NCBI GenBank assembly: GCA_964017195.1
Contig: OZ024887.1
Coordinates: 59,101,311-59,165,310 of the forward strand
DNA: 64,000 nt
Origin: Siderastrea radians
Taxonomy: Eukaryota; Cnidaria; Anthozoa; Scleractinia; Rhizangiidae
Reading direction: 5' to 3'
Made by a program: the position numbers and the translations under genes
Notes under the pieces: generated by a model
Database searches by the model: none
The model's input: only the letters and a program-made list of their open reading frames with translations
Told to the model about the DNA's origin: nothing
Shown here: positions 31,005 through 43,387 of the stretch, piece after piece
Layout of the letters: each line of letters begins with the position of its first letter
How positions within the stretch are numbered: the first letter of the stretch is position 1

Positions 31005-34000
31005 CTGCGAACAAAACAACAAAGACTCACCAAAAATACGTGCAAAATACACGAGAAGAATTTCTGTTTTCCAGAGACAGATTCGCTTTGCCGATCGTTC
31101 TTCGTTTATAGATCATGGTTTCATAAGCTTTGCACCACCTGACCAAACTGACACAACGATAAATTTACCATGCGGTAGTTACTTTTGTATTGTAATTAAG
31201 CTGTTTAAATTAATAATTCTATTTAGGCATCTATGGTCCCTCATATCTCACCTGGCGTTTATTTAGTCTAAGTCTTAACTTGTCCCTCATCTCTGTGTAG
31301 TTGTGACTTGTGGGTTCCACAGGGCTCTGAAAAGTTAAAACCAAGGCAGCTCTGGTAACAGGGTCACCAAAAGGAGGATAAAGCTTTTGCTTATTGTTAT
31401 GTAGTATATATCAAACCAGTGTACTTAAAGTGCATATGACAGATTTTTTTTTATTTGCCTGATCGAATCTAAATGACATCCTGATATGAATATCAAAAAT
31501 TATTTTTCGATTTCGATTTTCCTTCCCCGCGCTTTTGCCGTTTAAAAACGTGAAATTTTACTTCCGGTCATGTCAAAAACCGCGCAAAGGGAGACCTGGG
31601 CATAGTCACGTTGTGACGTCATACCAGGAACGGAGTCGATGCCAAAACAAGCTACGTGGGCTGCATTGCGGAGATCTAATTCATTTTGTTTTTCTTTATT
31701 CCGCAACTGCCAAATTAAGCACGAAATTATGTGAAACTGCTAATGTTACAAGTAATCTGGGCAGTGATTTGGAGCTTTTAGGGTTCATAAAATGCGAATC
31801 GCCAACCTCTGAAGTTGAAAGCGAAACAGAACTCGAGATCGAGAAAGAAGCTATTCAGAACCAGAAGATCCTTACATAGACAAGGCGCTTGCCGATGAAT
31901 ATTGACTTAGAGAATACTATCAAGAGGCAAACTCAAATTGGTGGCTCTGAATGACGCAACAAAATGTTGGCGAACTGTTGGAGAGAATAGAGACAAGTTC
32001 TATTTGTCGATAAGAGTTTGCCTACATGTTTTTGTGCCCTTCACATACACACCAATCTGAGTTTGCCAACACGAGTTGGCCAACATTAGTCTGACATGTG
32101 AAGGCCGCTTAAGCAATCCACATTTTATCACGGAGGGGAGAAAAGGAAAAATAGAAGAGAGGAGGTAGACGTGGGGGGGGGGGGGGGAGAACTGATCGAA
32201 GGCTATTCCAAATGTCTTCACGCTTCTAGCACAGAAACTGTCGCTGGAACAATTGCATGACATTTCTGCTTTACGAAAGGGTTGGACTTTTGTAGGAATT
32301 TTTAGTAGATATGTACTTACTGGTTGATGACCAAAGAATTCGCAGTAGCAACAATCACAGTCTTTCCCGCGGTCCGTCCGACTATCTTCTGTTGATGACG
32401 TATATTGATTGACAGGTGGGGTGTCACATGAGCTGCCGTCACCACTGCTTCGCACACTAGAGGGGGACCCAGGTGGGACATCAGGCCCTAAACCATCAAT
32501 GTCTGCAAGAACACACCATGCAAAGTCAGATAACCTGCAAGGGTGGGCATGAACATGCCGACAGCACGCTACAAACACTCTGCTATTGTAGTTAAAGTGG
32601 TACTACGATTGAAAAATCACTTTTATTTTTTCCTCGGATTTCGAGAGTACATTCACTAACACTCCCCAAGCGAAATTTTAAGCCTTTAGACCGTTTATTT
32701 AAACTGCAATTTTCCGTAATAATGGTCCGCCATTATAACACCAGAGAGGATACATTGACGTCATTCACTCAAGAGCTGTAGAATGCAGTGTGTGAACACA
32801 GCTTACAAATTACCGGTATGCAAAAGACGAGTTTGAGAGTCTGAAAGCTCAAAACTCCTGTGCTGCATACTAAATAAGCCACTTTCACACACGCTGCATT
32901 CTAAAGCTCTATGAGTGAATGATGTCATTATATCCTTTCTGGTGTAATAATGGCGGACTATTAAATTGGAAAATTGCAGTTTAAATTAAGTCTTCTTCTT
33001 GAAATTAAGGCTTAAAATTTCTCTTCGGGAGTGTTTAGTAAACAAAGTTTCGAAATCTGAGGAAAAATTAAAGTGATTTTTTTATCCTAGTACCACTTTA
33101 AGAGTTGAGTGAAGGGCAACAAGAAATACGATGTTCATCACTAAAACACAACAAATTTACCTGATGACAGGCTCGTTCTCCGGGGAGAACAACTACTTCC
33201 ATCATCATCCTCATCGTCGTCGTCATCTTCGTCATCATCATAATCACTGTTGCTGTCACTCAGACTGTTTTCCTCATCATCAATTTCTGCACACCCATCC
33301 AAGTTGTTATGGTAACCATTATAATTGACATGCCGGAGGCTGTTGTCTCTCTTTGCATCAGTTGGGTCCATAGTAATTTTCTTGGACAACTGTGTTGGGT
33401 GTTCACAACAACTGTTACACTCTACACTTACATGACTGCAGTTTGTTGGTGTTGTCAACACCAAATAACACCATACAAATATGCCCCAGAACAAAATAGA
33501 AACAAAATGGATTCTGCAACACCAGGAAACACCTCACAGTTCGCTTACCCTGTTTTTCCACTCTGCCCCCGACATTTCATCCTCCCATTCCATTTTAGCT
33601 ATGCCACTTTTTTCACGCAGTCTACCCTACCAATGGAAGATTACAAGACATTGTTAGAAAAAGTTGAACAACTCTACATTCACAGACAACACTACATGTA
33701 GTTCAAACAAAACGTAACACATAACTGTACAAAAGGGCCCTAACCAAGTCACTTGCAACTTTTTTTCGTCAATTAAAGGGGCACTGACCTGAAATGTTTC
33801 TTGTCTTACGTTTGTAGTTATACAGTAGTACCTGTTACCAGGGTTTGTACTCTTTTTCAGGAACAATTTTCCAGGACTTTTCCAGGACTCAGACAGATTT
33901 TTCCACAGCTCCCAAATGCACAATATAATGTAATTGAAGCAAAAAACCCTCACGAAATAGAAATCCAAAGATAATACTGCAGAAAATTGTTTTTAAAGAA

Positions 34001-36788
34001 AATTTTATTACAAGAGTTTATAGATTTCCAGGACTTTGCAAGACCTGCATTAATTTTCCAGGACTTTCCAGTCCTGGAAAATGCAAGAATAAAATTCCAG
34101 GACTTTCCAGGACCTGTACAAACCCTGTGTTACTTTTAGACTGCCAAAGGCACAGTATCAAAGGGATTTTATAAGGGAGGATGAGCCACAATTGTTTCTT
34201 ACTGCTTTGACAGGAAACAAAAAATTTCTTTATGCTATCAGTACTTGTTCATGATCACCAAGGATAAGATGTCTTGATATTTAGAGAGATTCTCTTACTA
34301 GTTCCATAAGAAATGTATGGAGAACAGTAAGGAGAATTTGCATTCTGATATCAGGGCTTTAAGGGTTAACCACAATTGCGTAAGTAAACGCAACTGACAA
34401 ACAACATGTACATGCAACACTCTGCATGTACAGCTGTAACACCAAACCCTAAACTACAACTGTAGGAATACCGAATACCAAGAACATCCTCATAAAACCC
34501 AGAGATTCATATCCCAGACATTGATGACATGCAAGATGCAAATCACTGCCATCTGCGTCCACACAAAAACTAAACAAGAGACTAAAGCTTTGAATGGAAT
34601 ATACTGTTAGATGATTAATGAGCTTGAAAAAGATGACAAGAATTATTCCTTGGCATTACCTGTTTTTCTTTGTACAGTTTGAAAGCCTGTTCACTTTCTT
34701 TCCATGAAAACTCAATCTCTGTCAGATCATCAGTAAAATTAAGATACCTTTGCAAAAATTAGTAGGTTCTTATATTTTCAGATGAATTTCATTTAAATAT
34801 ATTATAAATATCATCTCATAATACAATATAAATCATTTATACCATAATGCCTAAAGGCAGTACAGTGCAGGTCAAGTTACTTTTAAATATAATCAGATAA
34901 TGATCTTAATTCAGCAGTTTCTACCTTTTCACTTTTACAACAACTCCACTGATAAGAACCTAACTTAAAATTTTAGCCTTAATAGGTTCTTATGTGGAGG
35001 GGGCTTAAAATGAAAATTTTAGCCTAACAGGTTCTTAAAACCCAGGTTCTTAAACGCGGGGTTTTTACTGTATATGGAACTAGTAACGAGAATTTGTCTA
35101 AATATCAAGAAGTCACTTTCTTAATTCTCATCATTTGAATTTTCGATACATCGCCCTGTTTCGCTTATCACGTTCTTTGGTAATCACAGTGAGCTATAAT
35201 GAGGAAGTAAACATGAAACTGTGCTTTAATATTTTCCTTGATATTTCCCCGTTCCCGCTTTTATAAATAACGATTTTTCAGATTTTTCTTGCTATCATGT
35301 CACATCGTTAACATTCACATAGAACGATAAACGTTATAAAGCGCTTATGCTTTGTTTTTCATTCCATTCCTCGGGTGATAGGTGACTAGAATTAGCAGTG
35401 TTTCTTGCAAAAATAATCCAACAAGTCATACGTACGTTTCTTCAGCTTTCTTCTTTTCAAACCCATTTTCTTCACGAATCGGTTGATCGCACGCTGATCA
35501 TGATTCGTTTTCCCGTTGCATACTCTATCCACTCCTGAGTTTCGTCCTCATACACTTCGGGACATTGCCAGATTATACTCGTGGTGAATAACATGTAATG
35601 TGCTATTTTCAGGTCAGAAAAGCTAGAATTATTACTTCACACTTCGGTTTAGCTTATTCACGAGATTAAACGCAAGCTTACCATCCGCCGCAATCCACCG
35701 AGCGGGTATTTAATTCTGAAGAAATGTCGAAATTACAAATATCCAGCAAACGTGAAGTATTCTTGCAACATCAACGACTCTAAAGCCTTTTACTAGTCAA
35801 TATATGACTCGCCAGTGCAAATTTACAGGACAATTTGGCGCCATCTTTATTCCTTTGAGCTCAATTCAGTTGCGGTAATATCACACACTTCCCATATAAG
35901 GTATGATTGACGGAAGCGTATTGCAAAGTGCTCAGGGATGTTTTGAAAAGAAAAGTCGCGTAGTAGTGAAAATGGTGGTAAAATATCAACTTTCACTTCC
36001 CCTAAAAGAAATCATGTAACATTCTTTCCCAGGTCGTTTTAAAGTTCATGCGAATGCCAACATTTTTGATTTCACCACGACTAGCAATTTAAAACCTGAC
36101 ATGGAATGCGTTCATAAAATATCAGCATTACATGATCGTTGGAAATCGTGTCTTCGACTAAATGTTATTCCTAATTACGTAGCTCATTAAAGTTGAAATG
36201 TATTTTAAAACGAGAAAATTAAATAAATGACAGTCACGATTGTCTTAGAGAGAGAAAGAAAGAACTGTTTAAGCAACTAGCTAAACAAGCGAAGTCACAA
36301 ATACCCTGAACAGATTCTGACATTCTGCGTTACAAATGAAATGATTATATAGTTAACTTGTTGTGTCCGTTGATGCGAGGCAACAACGTATCGTTTCGAA
36401 GTGAAAAAGACGAAATTTAGAGACGACACTTTGCCACTAGTAAGATTAGGGTTGAAATAGGAAAGAAAGCACGAAATGTAAGGTCATAACATCTAGTATA
36501 CCCGATCTCTTAGTGAAAAACAAACATTCCATTCTGAGCAAAACAGAAAGCGAACGAAGACGGAAATCGAGACTGACCATCAAAACAGTACAAACGGAAA
36601 TAAATCAGCTGAACACTACAGCTGATGGTGTCTGCAGATACGTTTGAGTTAAAAATGTCTTCACTGTGTTTAAATCTGGCGTTACGTACCTCATGTTTTT
36701 CGACTGATTTCGAAGCGTGTGAGTTCGCCTCAGAACTCTGTTTTGAACGTTTCTTCGTTCGCTTGTTGTTCTTCTCGTCACAACTCAT
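30891..36788 (-). CDS. FAM193 homologue, seven exons recognised, 3' end incomplete
   Basis: Exons (minus strand): 36690-36788, 35432-35493, 34660-34747, about 33161-33419, 32321-32502, 31252-31326 and about 30891-31004. Diagnostic parts are 'KDCDCCYCEFFGH' in the fifth and 'TSHNYTEMRDKLRLRLNKR' in the sixth exon, which match the conserved block of FAM193A/B, and 'SVDDLLTFING' in the last. Exon phases agree through the first six. The protein starts with a Lys/Ser-rich stretch ('MSCDEKNNKRTKKRSKQSSE') and has a strongly acidic run of Asp/Glu. FAM193 proteins are poorly characterised; a nuclear regulatory role is plausible but not shown by sequence. The last exon is weaker: its phase does not join cleanly to exon six, it abuts a repeat at 30890, and the Lys-rich C-terminal coil expected for the family is not found. 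Confidence 0.75.
31252..31326 (-). CDS. FAM193 exon 6
   Basis: A 75-base phase 0-0 exon between 'aacttttcag' and 'gtgaga', encoding 25 residues 'SPVEPTSHNYTEMRDKLRLR' and 'LNKRQ'. This is the most conserved helix of the family. Confidence 0.8.
32321..32502 (-). CDS. FAM193 exon 5
   Basis: A 182-base exon, phase 1 to 0, between 'gttcttgcag' and 'gtaagt'. It encodes 'IDGLGPDVPPGSPSSVRSSG' and ends with the Cys-rich 'KDCDCCYCEFFGHQP', the family signature. Confidence 0.85.
32592..33101. mobile_element. 510-bp MITE with long TIRs and TTAA ends (FAM193 intron)
   Basis: TTAA at 32592 and 33098 flank 'agtggtactacgat' and its mirror 'atcctagtaccact'. Imperfect inverted repeats extend about 200 bases ('gaaaaatcactttt', 'acactcccc', 'gtaataatgg'). 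TTAA suggests piggyBac- or Kolobok-type mobilisation. Confidence 0.85.
33161..33419 (-). CDS. FAM193 exon 4 (acidic)
   Basis: Ends in phase 1 at 'gtaaat'. Encodes 'CNSCCEHPTQLSKKI', 'CAEIDDEENSLSDSNSDY' and a run of about 17 Asp/Glu. The 5' border is chosen at 'tagag/tgtaac' because that gives the phase 0 needed by exon 3; a stronger-looking 'ctgcag' acceptor at 33435 would not be in phase. Confidence 0.6.
33839..34127. mobile_element. 289-bp MITE with CAGGGTTTGTAC ends (FAM193 intron)
   Basis: 'cagggtttgtac' at 33839 and 'gtacaaaccctg' at 34127 form the termini; 'tgttac' is duplicated at 33833-33838 and 34128-34133. The interior repeats 'ttccaggactt'. The CAG start is hAT-like, although only 6 bases of duplication are evident. 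Confidence 0.75.
34660..34747 (-). CDS. FAM193 exon 3
   Basis: An 88-base exon, phase 2 to 0, between 'tttgcaaag' and 'gtaatg'. Encodes 'YLNFTDDLTEIEFSWKESEQ' and 'AFKLYKEKQ'. Confidence 0.6.
35432..35493 (-). CDS. FAM193 exon 2
   Basis: A 62-base exon, phase 0 to 2, between 'catgatcag' and 'gtatga'. Encodes the basic stretch 'RAINRFVKKMGLKRRKLKKR'. A competing donor ('gtacgt') three bases earlier would alter the phase. Confidence 0.5.
36690..36788 (-). CDS. FAM193 exon 1 with start codon
   Basis: 33 codons from ATG 36786-36788 ('MSCDEKNNKRTKKRSKQSSE') to donor 'gag/gtacgt' in phase 0. Upstream sequence (36790-37090) is less AT-rich and has two 'ttctgccggcagaat' palindromes; no clear TATA box. 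Confidence 0.65.
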
Positions 36789-38263
36789 AGCGACGAACAG
36801 ATGAGCCAGATGAGTTTTCTTGTTCGACTATATTCACGAATTATTTGATTCACTCAAGAAACAAGGCTTCCTCTTATCTGGCAGACAACAAAACGAAACA
36901 GAAGAACATCAGCTTCCGCACTTTTCGCAGAAGCCACACATCAAAATGGCGCCTTCTGAATTCCCGGCATGCCAATCGATCTTGATCACAAGATCAAATT
37001 ATTCTCGAAAATGCCTTATTCTGCCGGCAGAATGCTCGCCTCAAAAATGGCTTATTCTGCTAGAAATTCTGCCGGCAGAATTTATCCAAGCCTAGCACGA
37101 GGGGGGAAAGTAAAGAGAAGACTGGTGGTACTGTGCTGTGAACGCATCTCAAAACAGCTCAGCGCAATATCCATTGGAAAGAAAAACCAAATTAAGAAAA
37201 ATACTCTTGATAATGATAAGTTAAAAGGAAAATCATAAAGAAAGACATCGTGAAGAACTAAATAGTGCCAAAAATGAAGATAATAATAATAATCATAATA
37301 ATAAAAATTAAAAAAAGGAAGACAAAAGAAAAGAAAAATCTGTAGGACAAATCGTCGTTTATCATCGGTAAATAGAATCAAATATCCATGGAAACAGGTG
37401 GCATCTACTATTGAAGCTTTACCTCGTTATGGAGCCTATGGACCCCATTTTTCCTTTGAGTGTTTCGGTCATGAGGCTGGTTTGCCTGTGGTCTTCCAAC
37501 AGGATAAACAGCAGTACCACCTATTTACGACAAGAAATTCTTGTAGTTTCAACAGGAGTTAACTTGTGGTTATTTTTGGCTCCTCGGAAACGGTAGTGTC
37601 AGGCGGGGGGGAGGGGGGGGGGGGGAGAATGAGGAATAGGTGTGCCAGGGAGAGCAATTGAGAATGCGTTTTTGTTTTTGTTTTTTGTTATAATGAGATG
37701 AAGCGATCTAAGGAGGATCTACGGATCTAAAGAGGATCTAGCACTAAGGAACGAGGTGTGGATCTAAGGAGCTGTCAATATATCTGTGGGCTCATATAAT
37801 AATGAAGGGACTTTGAAGAAGGTTGTTACCAAAAACAGTCCATGTTTATTAAGACAAAATCCAAAATACTCAGTTTTCTGTAGCCAAAAAGGAGATATCT
37901 TTACCAAGTACACATCAGTCATGCACAGTAGGTGGCAGTTTTACCGGCCTGTATCACGTGACACATATGAGGGGCGTCCACAAAATGTCAATTCTTATAA
38001 TCTCCGATTAAAGTGCTTGACACTAATGTATAATTGTCTGTGGTTTGGAACTAAACCCTGGCGGTATAAGGGTCTGAAAATTGACGTATTTTTCAGCAGT
38101 AGCCCCTGGGTATACCCCACCTTTAGACTAAAGCAGGAGCCATTATCGACTAAAGTTGACTTCCAATCGGAATTTTGAGATTTTTCTCGTATACGGTTAA
38201 CAGCTGAGATCTTCCCTGGTCACCTATTTGACAAAGAAGTAAAATCTGGGTACATGAATATTG
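36789..38263. other. No gene supported
   Basis: Contains the palindromes 'ttctgccggcagaa' (about 37020 and 37065), an (ATA)-rich stretch near 37280-37310 and a G run at 37601-37624. A 130-residue plus-strand frame at 37786-38178 has no recognisable motif. A tandem 'ggatctaaggaggatcta' type stretch is at about 37705-37770. Confidence 0.4.
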
Positions 38264-38477
38264 TTAACCCTTTTACTCCTAGTAGTGGCCGAGTGAAACT
38301 TTAAGAAAAATCCCAAATTTCAATTTTTTCAAATCCTGCAAAACGAATAGTACCACGCGAACTTACTGCCTAAGGGATTTCATTTGAATAATCACACTAT
38401 AGGATTTCGCCCACTGACTCAAAAGTTAGAACTGTTTTACTTGTCTCCAGAGCTGACTCTTGGAGTAAAAGGGTTAA
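38264..38477. mobile_element. TTAA MITE, copy 1
   Basis: 'ttaacccttttactcc' at 38264 and 'ggagtaaaagggttaa' ending at 38477. The interior ('cctagtagtgg', 'gggatttcatttgaat') matches 54045-54261. TTAA is the probable target duplication. Confidence 0.85.
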
Positions 38478-39513
38478 CATTTAAGGGTTGCGCGGTGGCT
38501 TTAGTTTGCAAAAATTTCAGGATCGGAAAAAAAGTCCTTTTTTAAATTGTCTTACGCCAAACTTAGAAAACCGGGTGAGAAATCCTCTTAACCTGAATGA
38601 AGTAAAAAGCTCTGTTAAGACCCACTGAGCAAATCAGGGTTAATCGGCTTTCAAACCGCACCTAGTAATCCTTTTGCTCTTTTCATGATCCGAGAACGAA
38701 GCACTAAACATTAATTCTCCTCACCGATTTTTTCATCTCTCCAGTTTCATGTTATTAGCGAGAGCTTGCACTTGTAGTGTCCAACAGGGAAAACTGGCTT
38801 GACCTCATGCAATGAAATCCACTTTTACAAATGTTACAAACATCCCATTGATTCTGCCGCCTTTTTGTGGCACAAACAAAACCTCATTCATTTTCCTGTC
38901 TGAAAACCTCGTTAACTCGACCACATCGTTAATGACAATCGCGACCATCTTTTCGAGTACCGCCCCAAACCGCTCGAACTACGGTTAACTGCTTCCAAAT
39001 CGTTTTAAAGCAATCGACAAAAATAGTGAAGAAGGCTGCTAATGAAGGTTCAATTACCACTAGGGTGTTATCAAAGTCAAAGAACGTAGGCGGGGAATCA
39101 GCGAAATTAGCTTCTTCAGTAGACGACAAATTTCACTGGGTCTTTTCCCCGCTCTTATTGAAAAATCCGTTCAAATTATGTTTAAAAATTTGTGGGGACA
39201 ACTGTAGATCCTTTCAGAAAATGAAAACCTTGGAACAAAGAGAATCAAACAAAGCTACAAAGCTAAATAATACGCGTTCACCGATCATGGCCGTGCAAAG
39301 AAACATAAGCAACAATCATCTAGCAAAGCTGCTGGAATTTGGCTTCTAACATACACAACTTTTTGAAAGAAAGAATCGTTTTTTAAGGAATTTAAAGTTG
39401 GGTGTACATGTACTCAGGTTATCGAGTAATTATAACTTCTGACAAATTAAATACAATGCTTTTTTCCCTTACGGATACAAAATATAAATTTAAATATAAA
39501 CTATCTGTAAACC
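38478..39513. other. No gene supported
   Basis: Overlapping short frames at 38929-39129 (minus) and 39026-39349 (plus) have no clear gene context. Confidence 0.4.
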
Positions 39514-39516
39514 TAA

Positions 39517-40420
39517 TGCATGGTTCAATTCTACCTTTTACCATCTCCCCCCCGGGCATACCCCCGGGGATTTGCAATTTTGTTCTCAGTTGGCGGTCTA
39601 TTCCCCACCCCCGGGCATGCAGAGAGAGACAATTCCCCACCCCCGGGAATCCTCATCGACCACAAATATGTTGTTTTGTGTACAAAACATAGATTACGAT
39701 ATTGATTTCCGTACAATAACAGAACCAGACGTTTTGACAAGAACTTAAACGCTTTTCTAGAGTTTCTTGAACGAAGGACACTAGAACACTTTATTTGAAA
39801 AAGAAAACTGAAGAAAAACCTCTAACCGCACTGGCATACGGCTAGCGAGTAATGAAATGGTCTTCGCCACGTGATTTATTCTAAATATAGCACATACGCA
39901 CAAGAGGCCTGATGGGAGCATTTTAAATGAGTTTTTCTTAGCTTGTTTCATTAGAATGAACACTGGACTGAGACCTCTGTTTAAAATAAAGCCGTGCATC
40001 CGTTTTCATATAGAATCCATTAAAGTCGTCTTAGTATATACATAAATACGCTGAAGAAATATTTGTTTGTGACGAACGCCATCCATTCGAGTACGCATCA
40101 AATGCACATTCGTTTAACAATTTATAATGGAAGTACCTTCGAATACAGATTTTAATTTTGAGAGATTATTCTTCTCTAACCAGTCTGCTACAAATTCTAG
40201 AGATTCTCCCTGGAAATAGGCAGTCTCCTCCACGCGGTCTGGCGTCAACCGAGAAGTGACGTACTTCACAAGAACAACAAGAAGGCATTTTCGATTTGCC
40301 CCGCCCCCCTCCCCCCGGGACAAGACGGCTTCAAACAATTCCCCACCCCCGGGACCAAAGGGCTGGACTTATCCCCGGGGTTGCCGGGGGGGATGGTAAC
40401 AGGTAAAATTGAACCATGCA
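39517..40420. mobile_element. 904-bp element with TAA target duplication (Harbinger-like), CCCCGGG-rich ends
   Basis: 'tgcatggttcaattctacc' at 39517 is mirrored by 'ggtaaaattgaaccatgca' ending at 40420; 'taa' flanks both sides. Both ends carry repeated 'ccccacccccggg' blocks. A TWA duplication is typical of PIF/Harbinger. No transposase seen. Confidence 0.8.
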
Positions 40421-40423
40421 TAA

Positions 40424-41240
40424 CAGGTGAGACCTAATTGTTGCGCTTGTTGTTTTCGAGCGCCGTGAGAAATTTCTTAGCTGTTTATGAAAGGCAACAA
40501 CGTGAATGCGTTACTTTTTGGGGATCTCTTTACCTCGCGTTTGTTCTAGGTACTTGAGTATTAGTTTTGGACATGTTGCTGCAGTTTTCAATAAAAAATT
40601 GAGAACCTGAAACATTGCAAGCAAATTAAATGGCTGCGCATTAATTTGTATCATTTTTTTTTTTAAAAAGGGAGTTAATGCAACAACGAGTGAATGTAAA
40701 GAGAGGTCTCTTTCGTGGATTATTGTTGGTCGATTTCGATTCATTTTGTTTTTTTCTATTTTTTCAAGATTTCATGGCAATTTAAACGATTGATTAGTTT
40801 CATATTCTACCGACACACTGAAAATTATTTTGGCCTAGTTTATTTTGGACACTGGTTGTTCGATAGCAATCTCGGCCCTGCGAGCCGAATCTGCGTAAAA
40901 GGTTCGACATTTCTTTGAAAAAAAAATGAGAGAAAGAAACATCGCTATTATAGCCATTTTTATACTACAAATGAATTTGAAATAAGAGACAGCAGGCCAG
41001 ATTCACACAAGAAGTGACGTAGCTTAACTGAAGAAAAGTGGAGACTAGCGGTCGCTCAGAAAGTGTTCATCTTCGTTGCTGGGTTAGTGATACTGCTAAC
41101 CGCAGATTTATCACTGTCTTTAAAAATCATTTTATCATGGGCTTACACGACAGGGAATCGACAACAAGCTCTGCCGTGGCCATGAACAGGTCAGCTTTTT
41201 TTTTGCCCACATGCACCAGACTACATTTGGGAGTTAAATG
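40424..41240. other. No gene supported
   Basis: AT-rich. The frame 41038-41241 directly precedes the GPCR pseudogene but has no recognised N-terminal features. Confidence 0.4.
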
Positions 41241-42200
41241 ACACTGTCTTCGCATGGATTTTAGCCTCCGTCACATCCATTGCTTGTCCTACCACAATTC
41301 TTTTGAACTGGTGGGCGCTATAAATATGCCGTTATCTTTAGCTGTTGATATAGCAATAATTATTATCCGCCAAGTTCCGTTCGACCGTGTTTGTTTGTTA
41401 GACGTGATTAATGTATGCTTGATGCACACTTTTTCCTAGGCTTTTCTTTATCATTTGACAGTAGTTGCATGGGAGAGGTATGTGGGAATACGGAAATGGA
41501 TGGACTATAAAGTTATCGTTACAAAAAGCAAGCTGAAAAGGCTCACGATAATTGCTTGGTTCTTAGCGTATTAACTTCCCTCCCAGGCGCTATACTTGTA
41601 GCACTCAGAGTGGATCCGGCGTAAGTTCGTACGTGGGTGCAGTATCGTTGCGGTAACTGTAGGAGCTATCGCTTTAATAGTTATCGCATGCAAGTAACGG
41701 CTTTGATTGTAAAATAATTGGAGTCTAAAGTTGCCAAGACAACTAGCTTGCTGACCGTTGCTTTGACATTCTCATTCGTCCAGCTGCGCGTCGTTTCTAT
41801 TTCGGGAAATGTTTTTCCAGCCCTTCGGAAAAGTTCGGTTTTCCGGTTGTCGGAGACATTGGTGTTGTTAAACTCGCTAGCAACCCCTCTACTTTACTGC
41901 TACAGAGACCGTCGTTTCAGGAACACTGTTCTCAAGCTACTGAAGATCAGAAAAACTAGCGCGATCCAGCCAGCTGATAGGGTTGTGCGATTTTGCAGAA
42001 GAAAGGGTTCATTTGGTGCAAAGGGAGATTTTGTGCAGCTGCAAAACGCAACAGAAAACATGACCCGCTCGACAAGGTCAGCTACACGTCCCGACATAAC
42101 CGTGTTTTTAGACTATACTCATCTGGCGATCCATAAGGCAGCCTTGAATCGATCCGTATCAGCTCCATCGCTCGATTTAGGCACCGGCTTGGCCACTTAA
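41241..42200 (+). pseudogene. Rhodopsin-type GPCR pseudogene
   Basis: Seven-helix receptor pieces appear in order but in different frames: 'TVFAWILASVTSIACPTTIL' (TM1, from 41241), 'INMPLSLAVDIAIIII' (TM2), 'LTVVAWERYVGIRKW' (TM3 with ERY in place of DRY), 'LKRLTIIAWFLAY' (TM4), 'VAVTVGAIALIVIACK' (TM5), 'VAKTTSLLTVALTFSFV' (TM6) and 'VLLNSLATPLLYCYRDRRFR' (TM7 with the helix 8 start). Several stops ('FLAY*', 'IACK*') and frame changes show it is dead. The last part (41718-42200) has a long Ser/Thr-rich tail that is still open. Ligand cannot be guessed. Confidence 0.75.
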
Positions 42201-43058
42201 TGGTTTGCAGCTACAGCCATCTGCGATGATAATTGCTGAAAAGTCGGGAGTACGAAATAAAACAAGCAATACTCATAGCTACTCATCCTCCATCTCCCAA
42301 ACATGTGAAGGATTTATCGAAAGGAAGAAAATGTTTTCGTCTTGACCACTAGACTATGTCTCAGAGCCGAGATCAGCATCCTATGGTCGATCCAGCCCTA
42401 GGTTAGGTTATACTCATTTAAGGCTCGCCTCCAATGTTTCGTCGAACAAATCCTTCCAGCTCCATGACTTGGTGAAAGTTACACAAAGCGATTACACTGA
42501 CCAAGAATTGCATTTAGAGCCACTATGGGGTTCGAAATACAAAAATTACAATTTCTCACTTATAGTATTTATAGACTATAGTCAAGCGTTTTTCAGCCTT
42601 GGCTGTTGTACTTGTCTAGCTGTGCTGTTTGAGGATTGCGAGAGCGTCCTGTTAAACTTGAAGTTTGACTCAGTCGAAGCGTAGAAAGAGGCTTGAATCA
42701 GGCTCGGAGACCCACAAATTGCATCTGCCTGATTCGCTTTCCGGTTCTCATTCTATACTTCTTATTGAGTCACAACATCGTTTCAAGTTTGTAAATCCGC
42801 TTCGAAGCCTCAAAGGAACTAGACAAACACAACAACAAATTAAAAAAGTACAATGTCAGGACAATAGTTTTAATTACTTTTATTTTTGTGATAAGTTGCC
42901 CGAGGAAATTTGATGTTCACAACAAATATTATATTAATATGAAGTTTGAACATCAAATTTCCGAGGGAACCTATCACACATAGGGCCAGAGACAGAAGAA
43001 CTCTATTGTTTTTGAAATTATGAATATATGAAATTCATATATTTGAACTGCGGAATGA
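42201..43058. other. Repeat-rich, no gene
   Basis: Around 42895-42965 an inverted pair is seen ('cgaggaaatttgatgttc' and 'gaacatcaaatttccgag'). Short frames here have no motif. Confidence 0.45.
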
Positions 43059-43135
43059 AGAAATAAATGTAAAGAAGATCCTCGCAGTTATTAACGCAAC
43101 TTATGCAGTTGCGAAAAGAAAGCCTGAAAAAATCA

Positions 43136-43206
43136 GGCTTGCCGGGATTCGAACCCTGACCTCTGCGATACCGGTGCAGCGCTCTAACCAATTGAGCTAA
43201 CAAGCC
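43136..43206 (-). tRNA. tRNA-like sequence (probably tRNA-derived repeat), left arm
   Basis: Mirror copy of 43388-43458. See that entry for the fold. Confidence 0.4.
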
Positions 43207-43387
43207 AACTGGGAGCTGGTCATTAAATTGGTTCGTAATATACCCAAGAAAGATGAAGATGAAATTATGAATATATGAAATTCATATATTTGAACTGCGG
43301 AGTTCAAATATATGAATTTATATTCATAATTTCATCCTCATCTTTCTTGGGTATATTACGAACCAATTTAATGACCAGCTCCCAGTT

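Noticed and set aside
31535..31879. Plus-strand frame ending in an acidic stretch ('SEVESETELEIEKEAIQ')
   Set aside because: Lies antisense in a FAM193 intron region; weak resemblance to acidic starts of coral mobile-element proteins but not enough to annotate.
37786..38178. 130-residue plus-strand open frame
   Set aside because: Sequence has no recognisable motif and odd composition; no supporting context.
38929..39129. Minus-strand frame with 'FFDFDNTLVV', like the first motif of HAD phosphatases
   Set aside because: Only one motif, no further HAD motifs and no splice context; probably chance.
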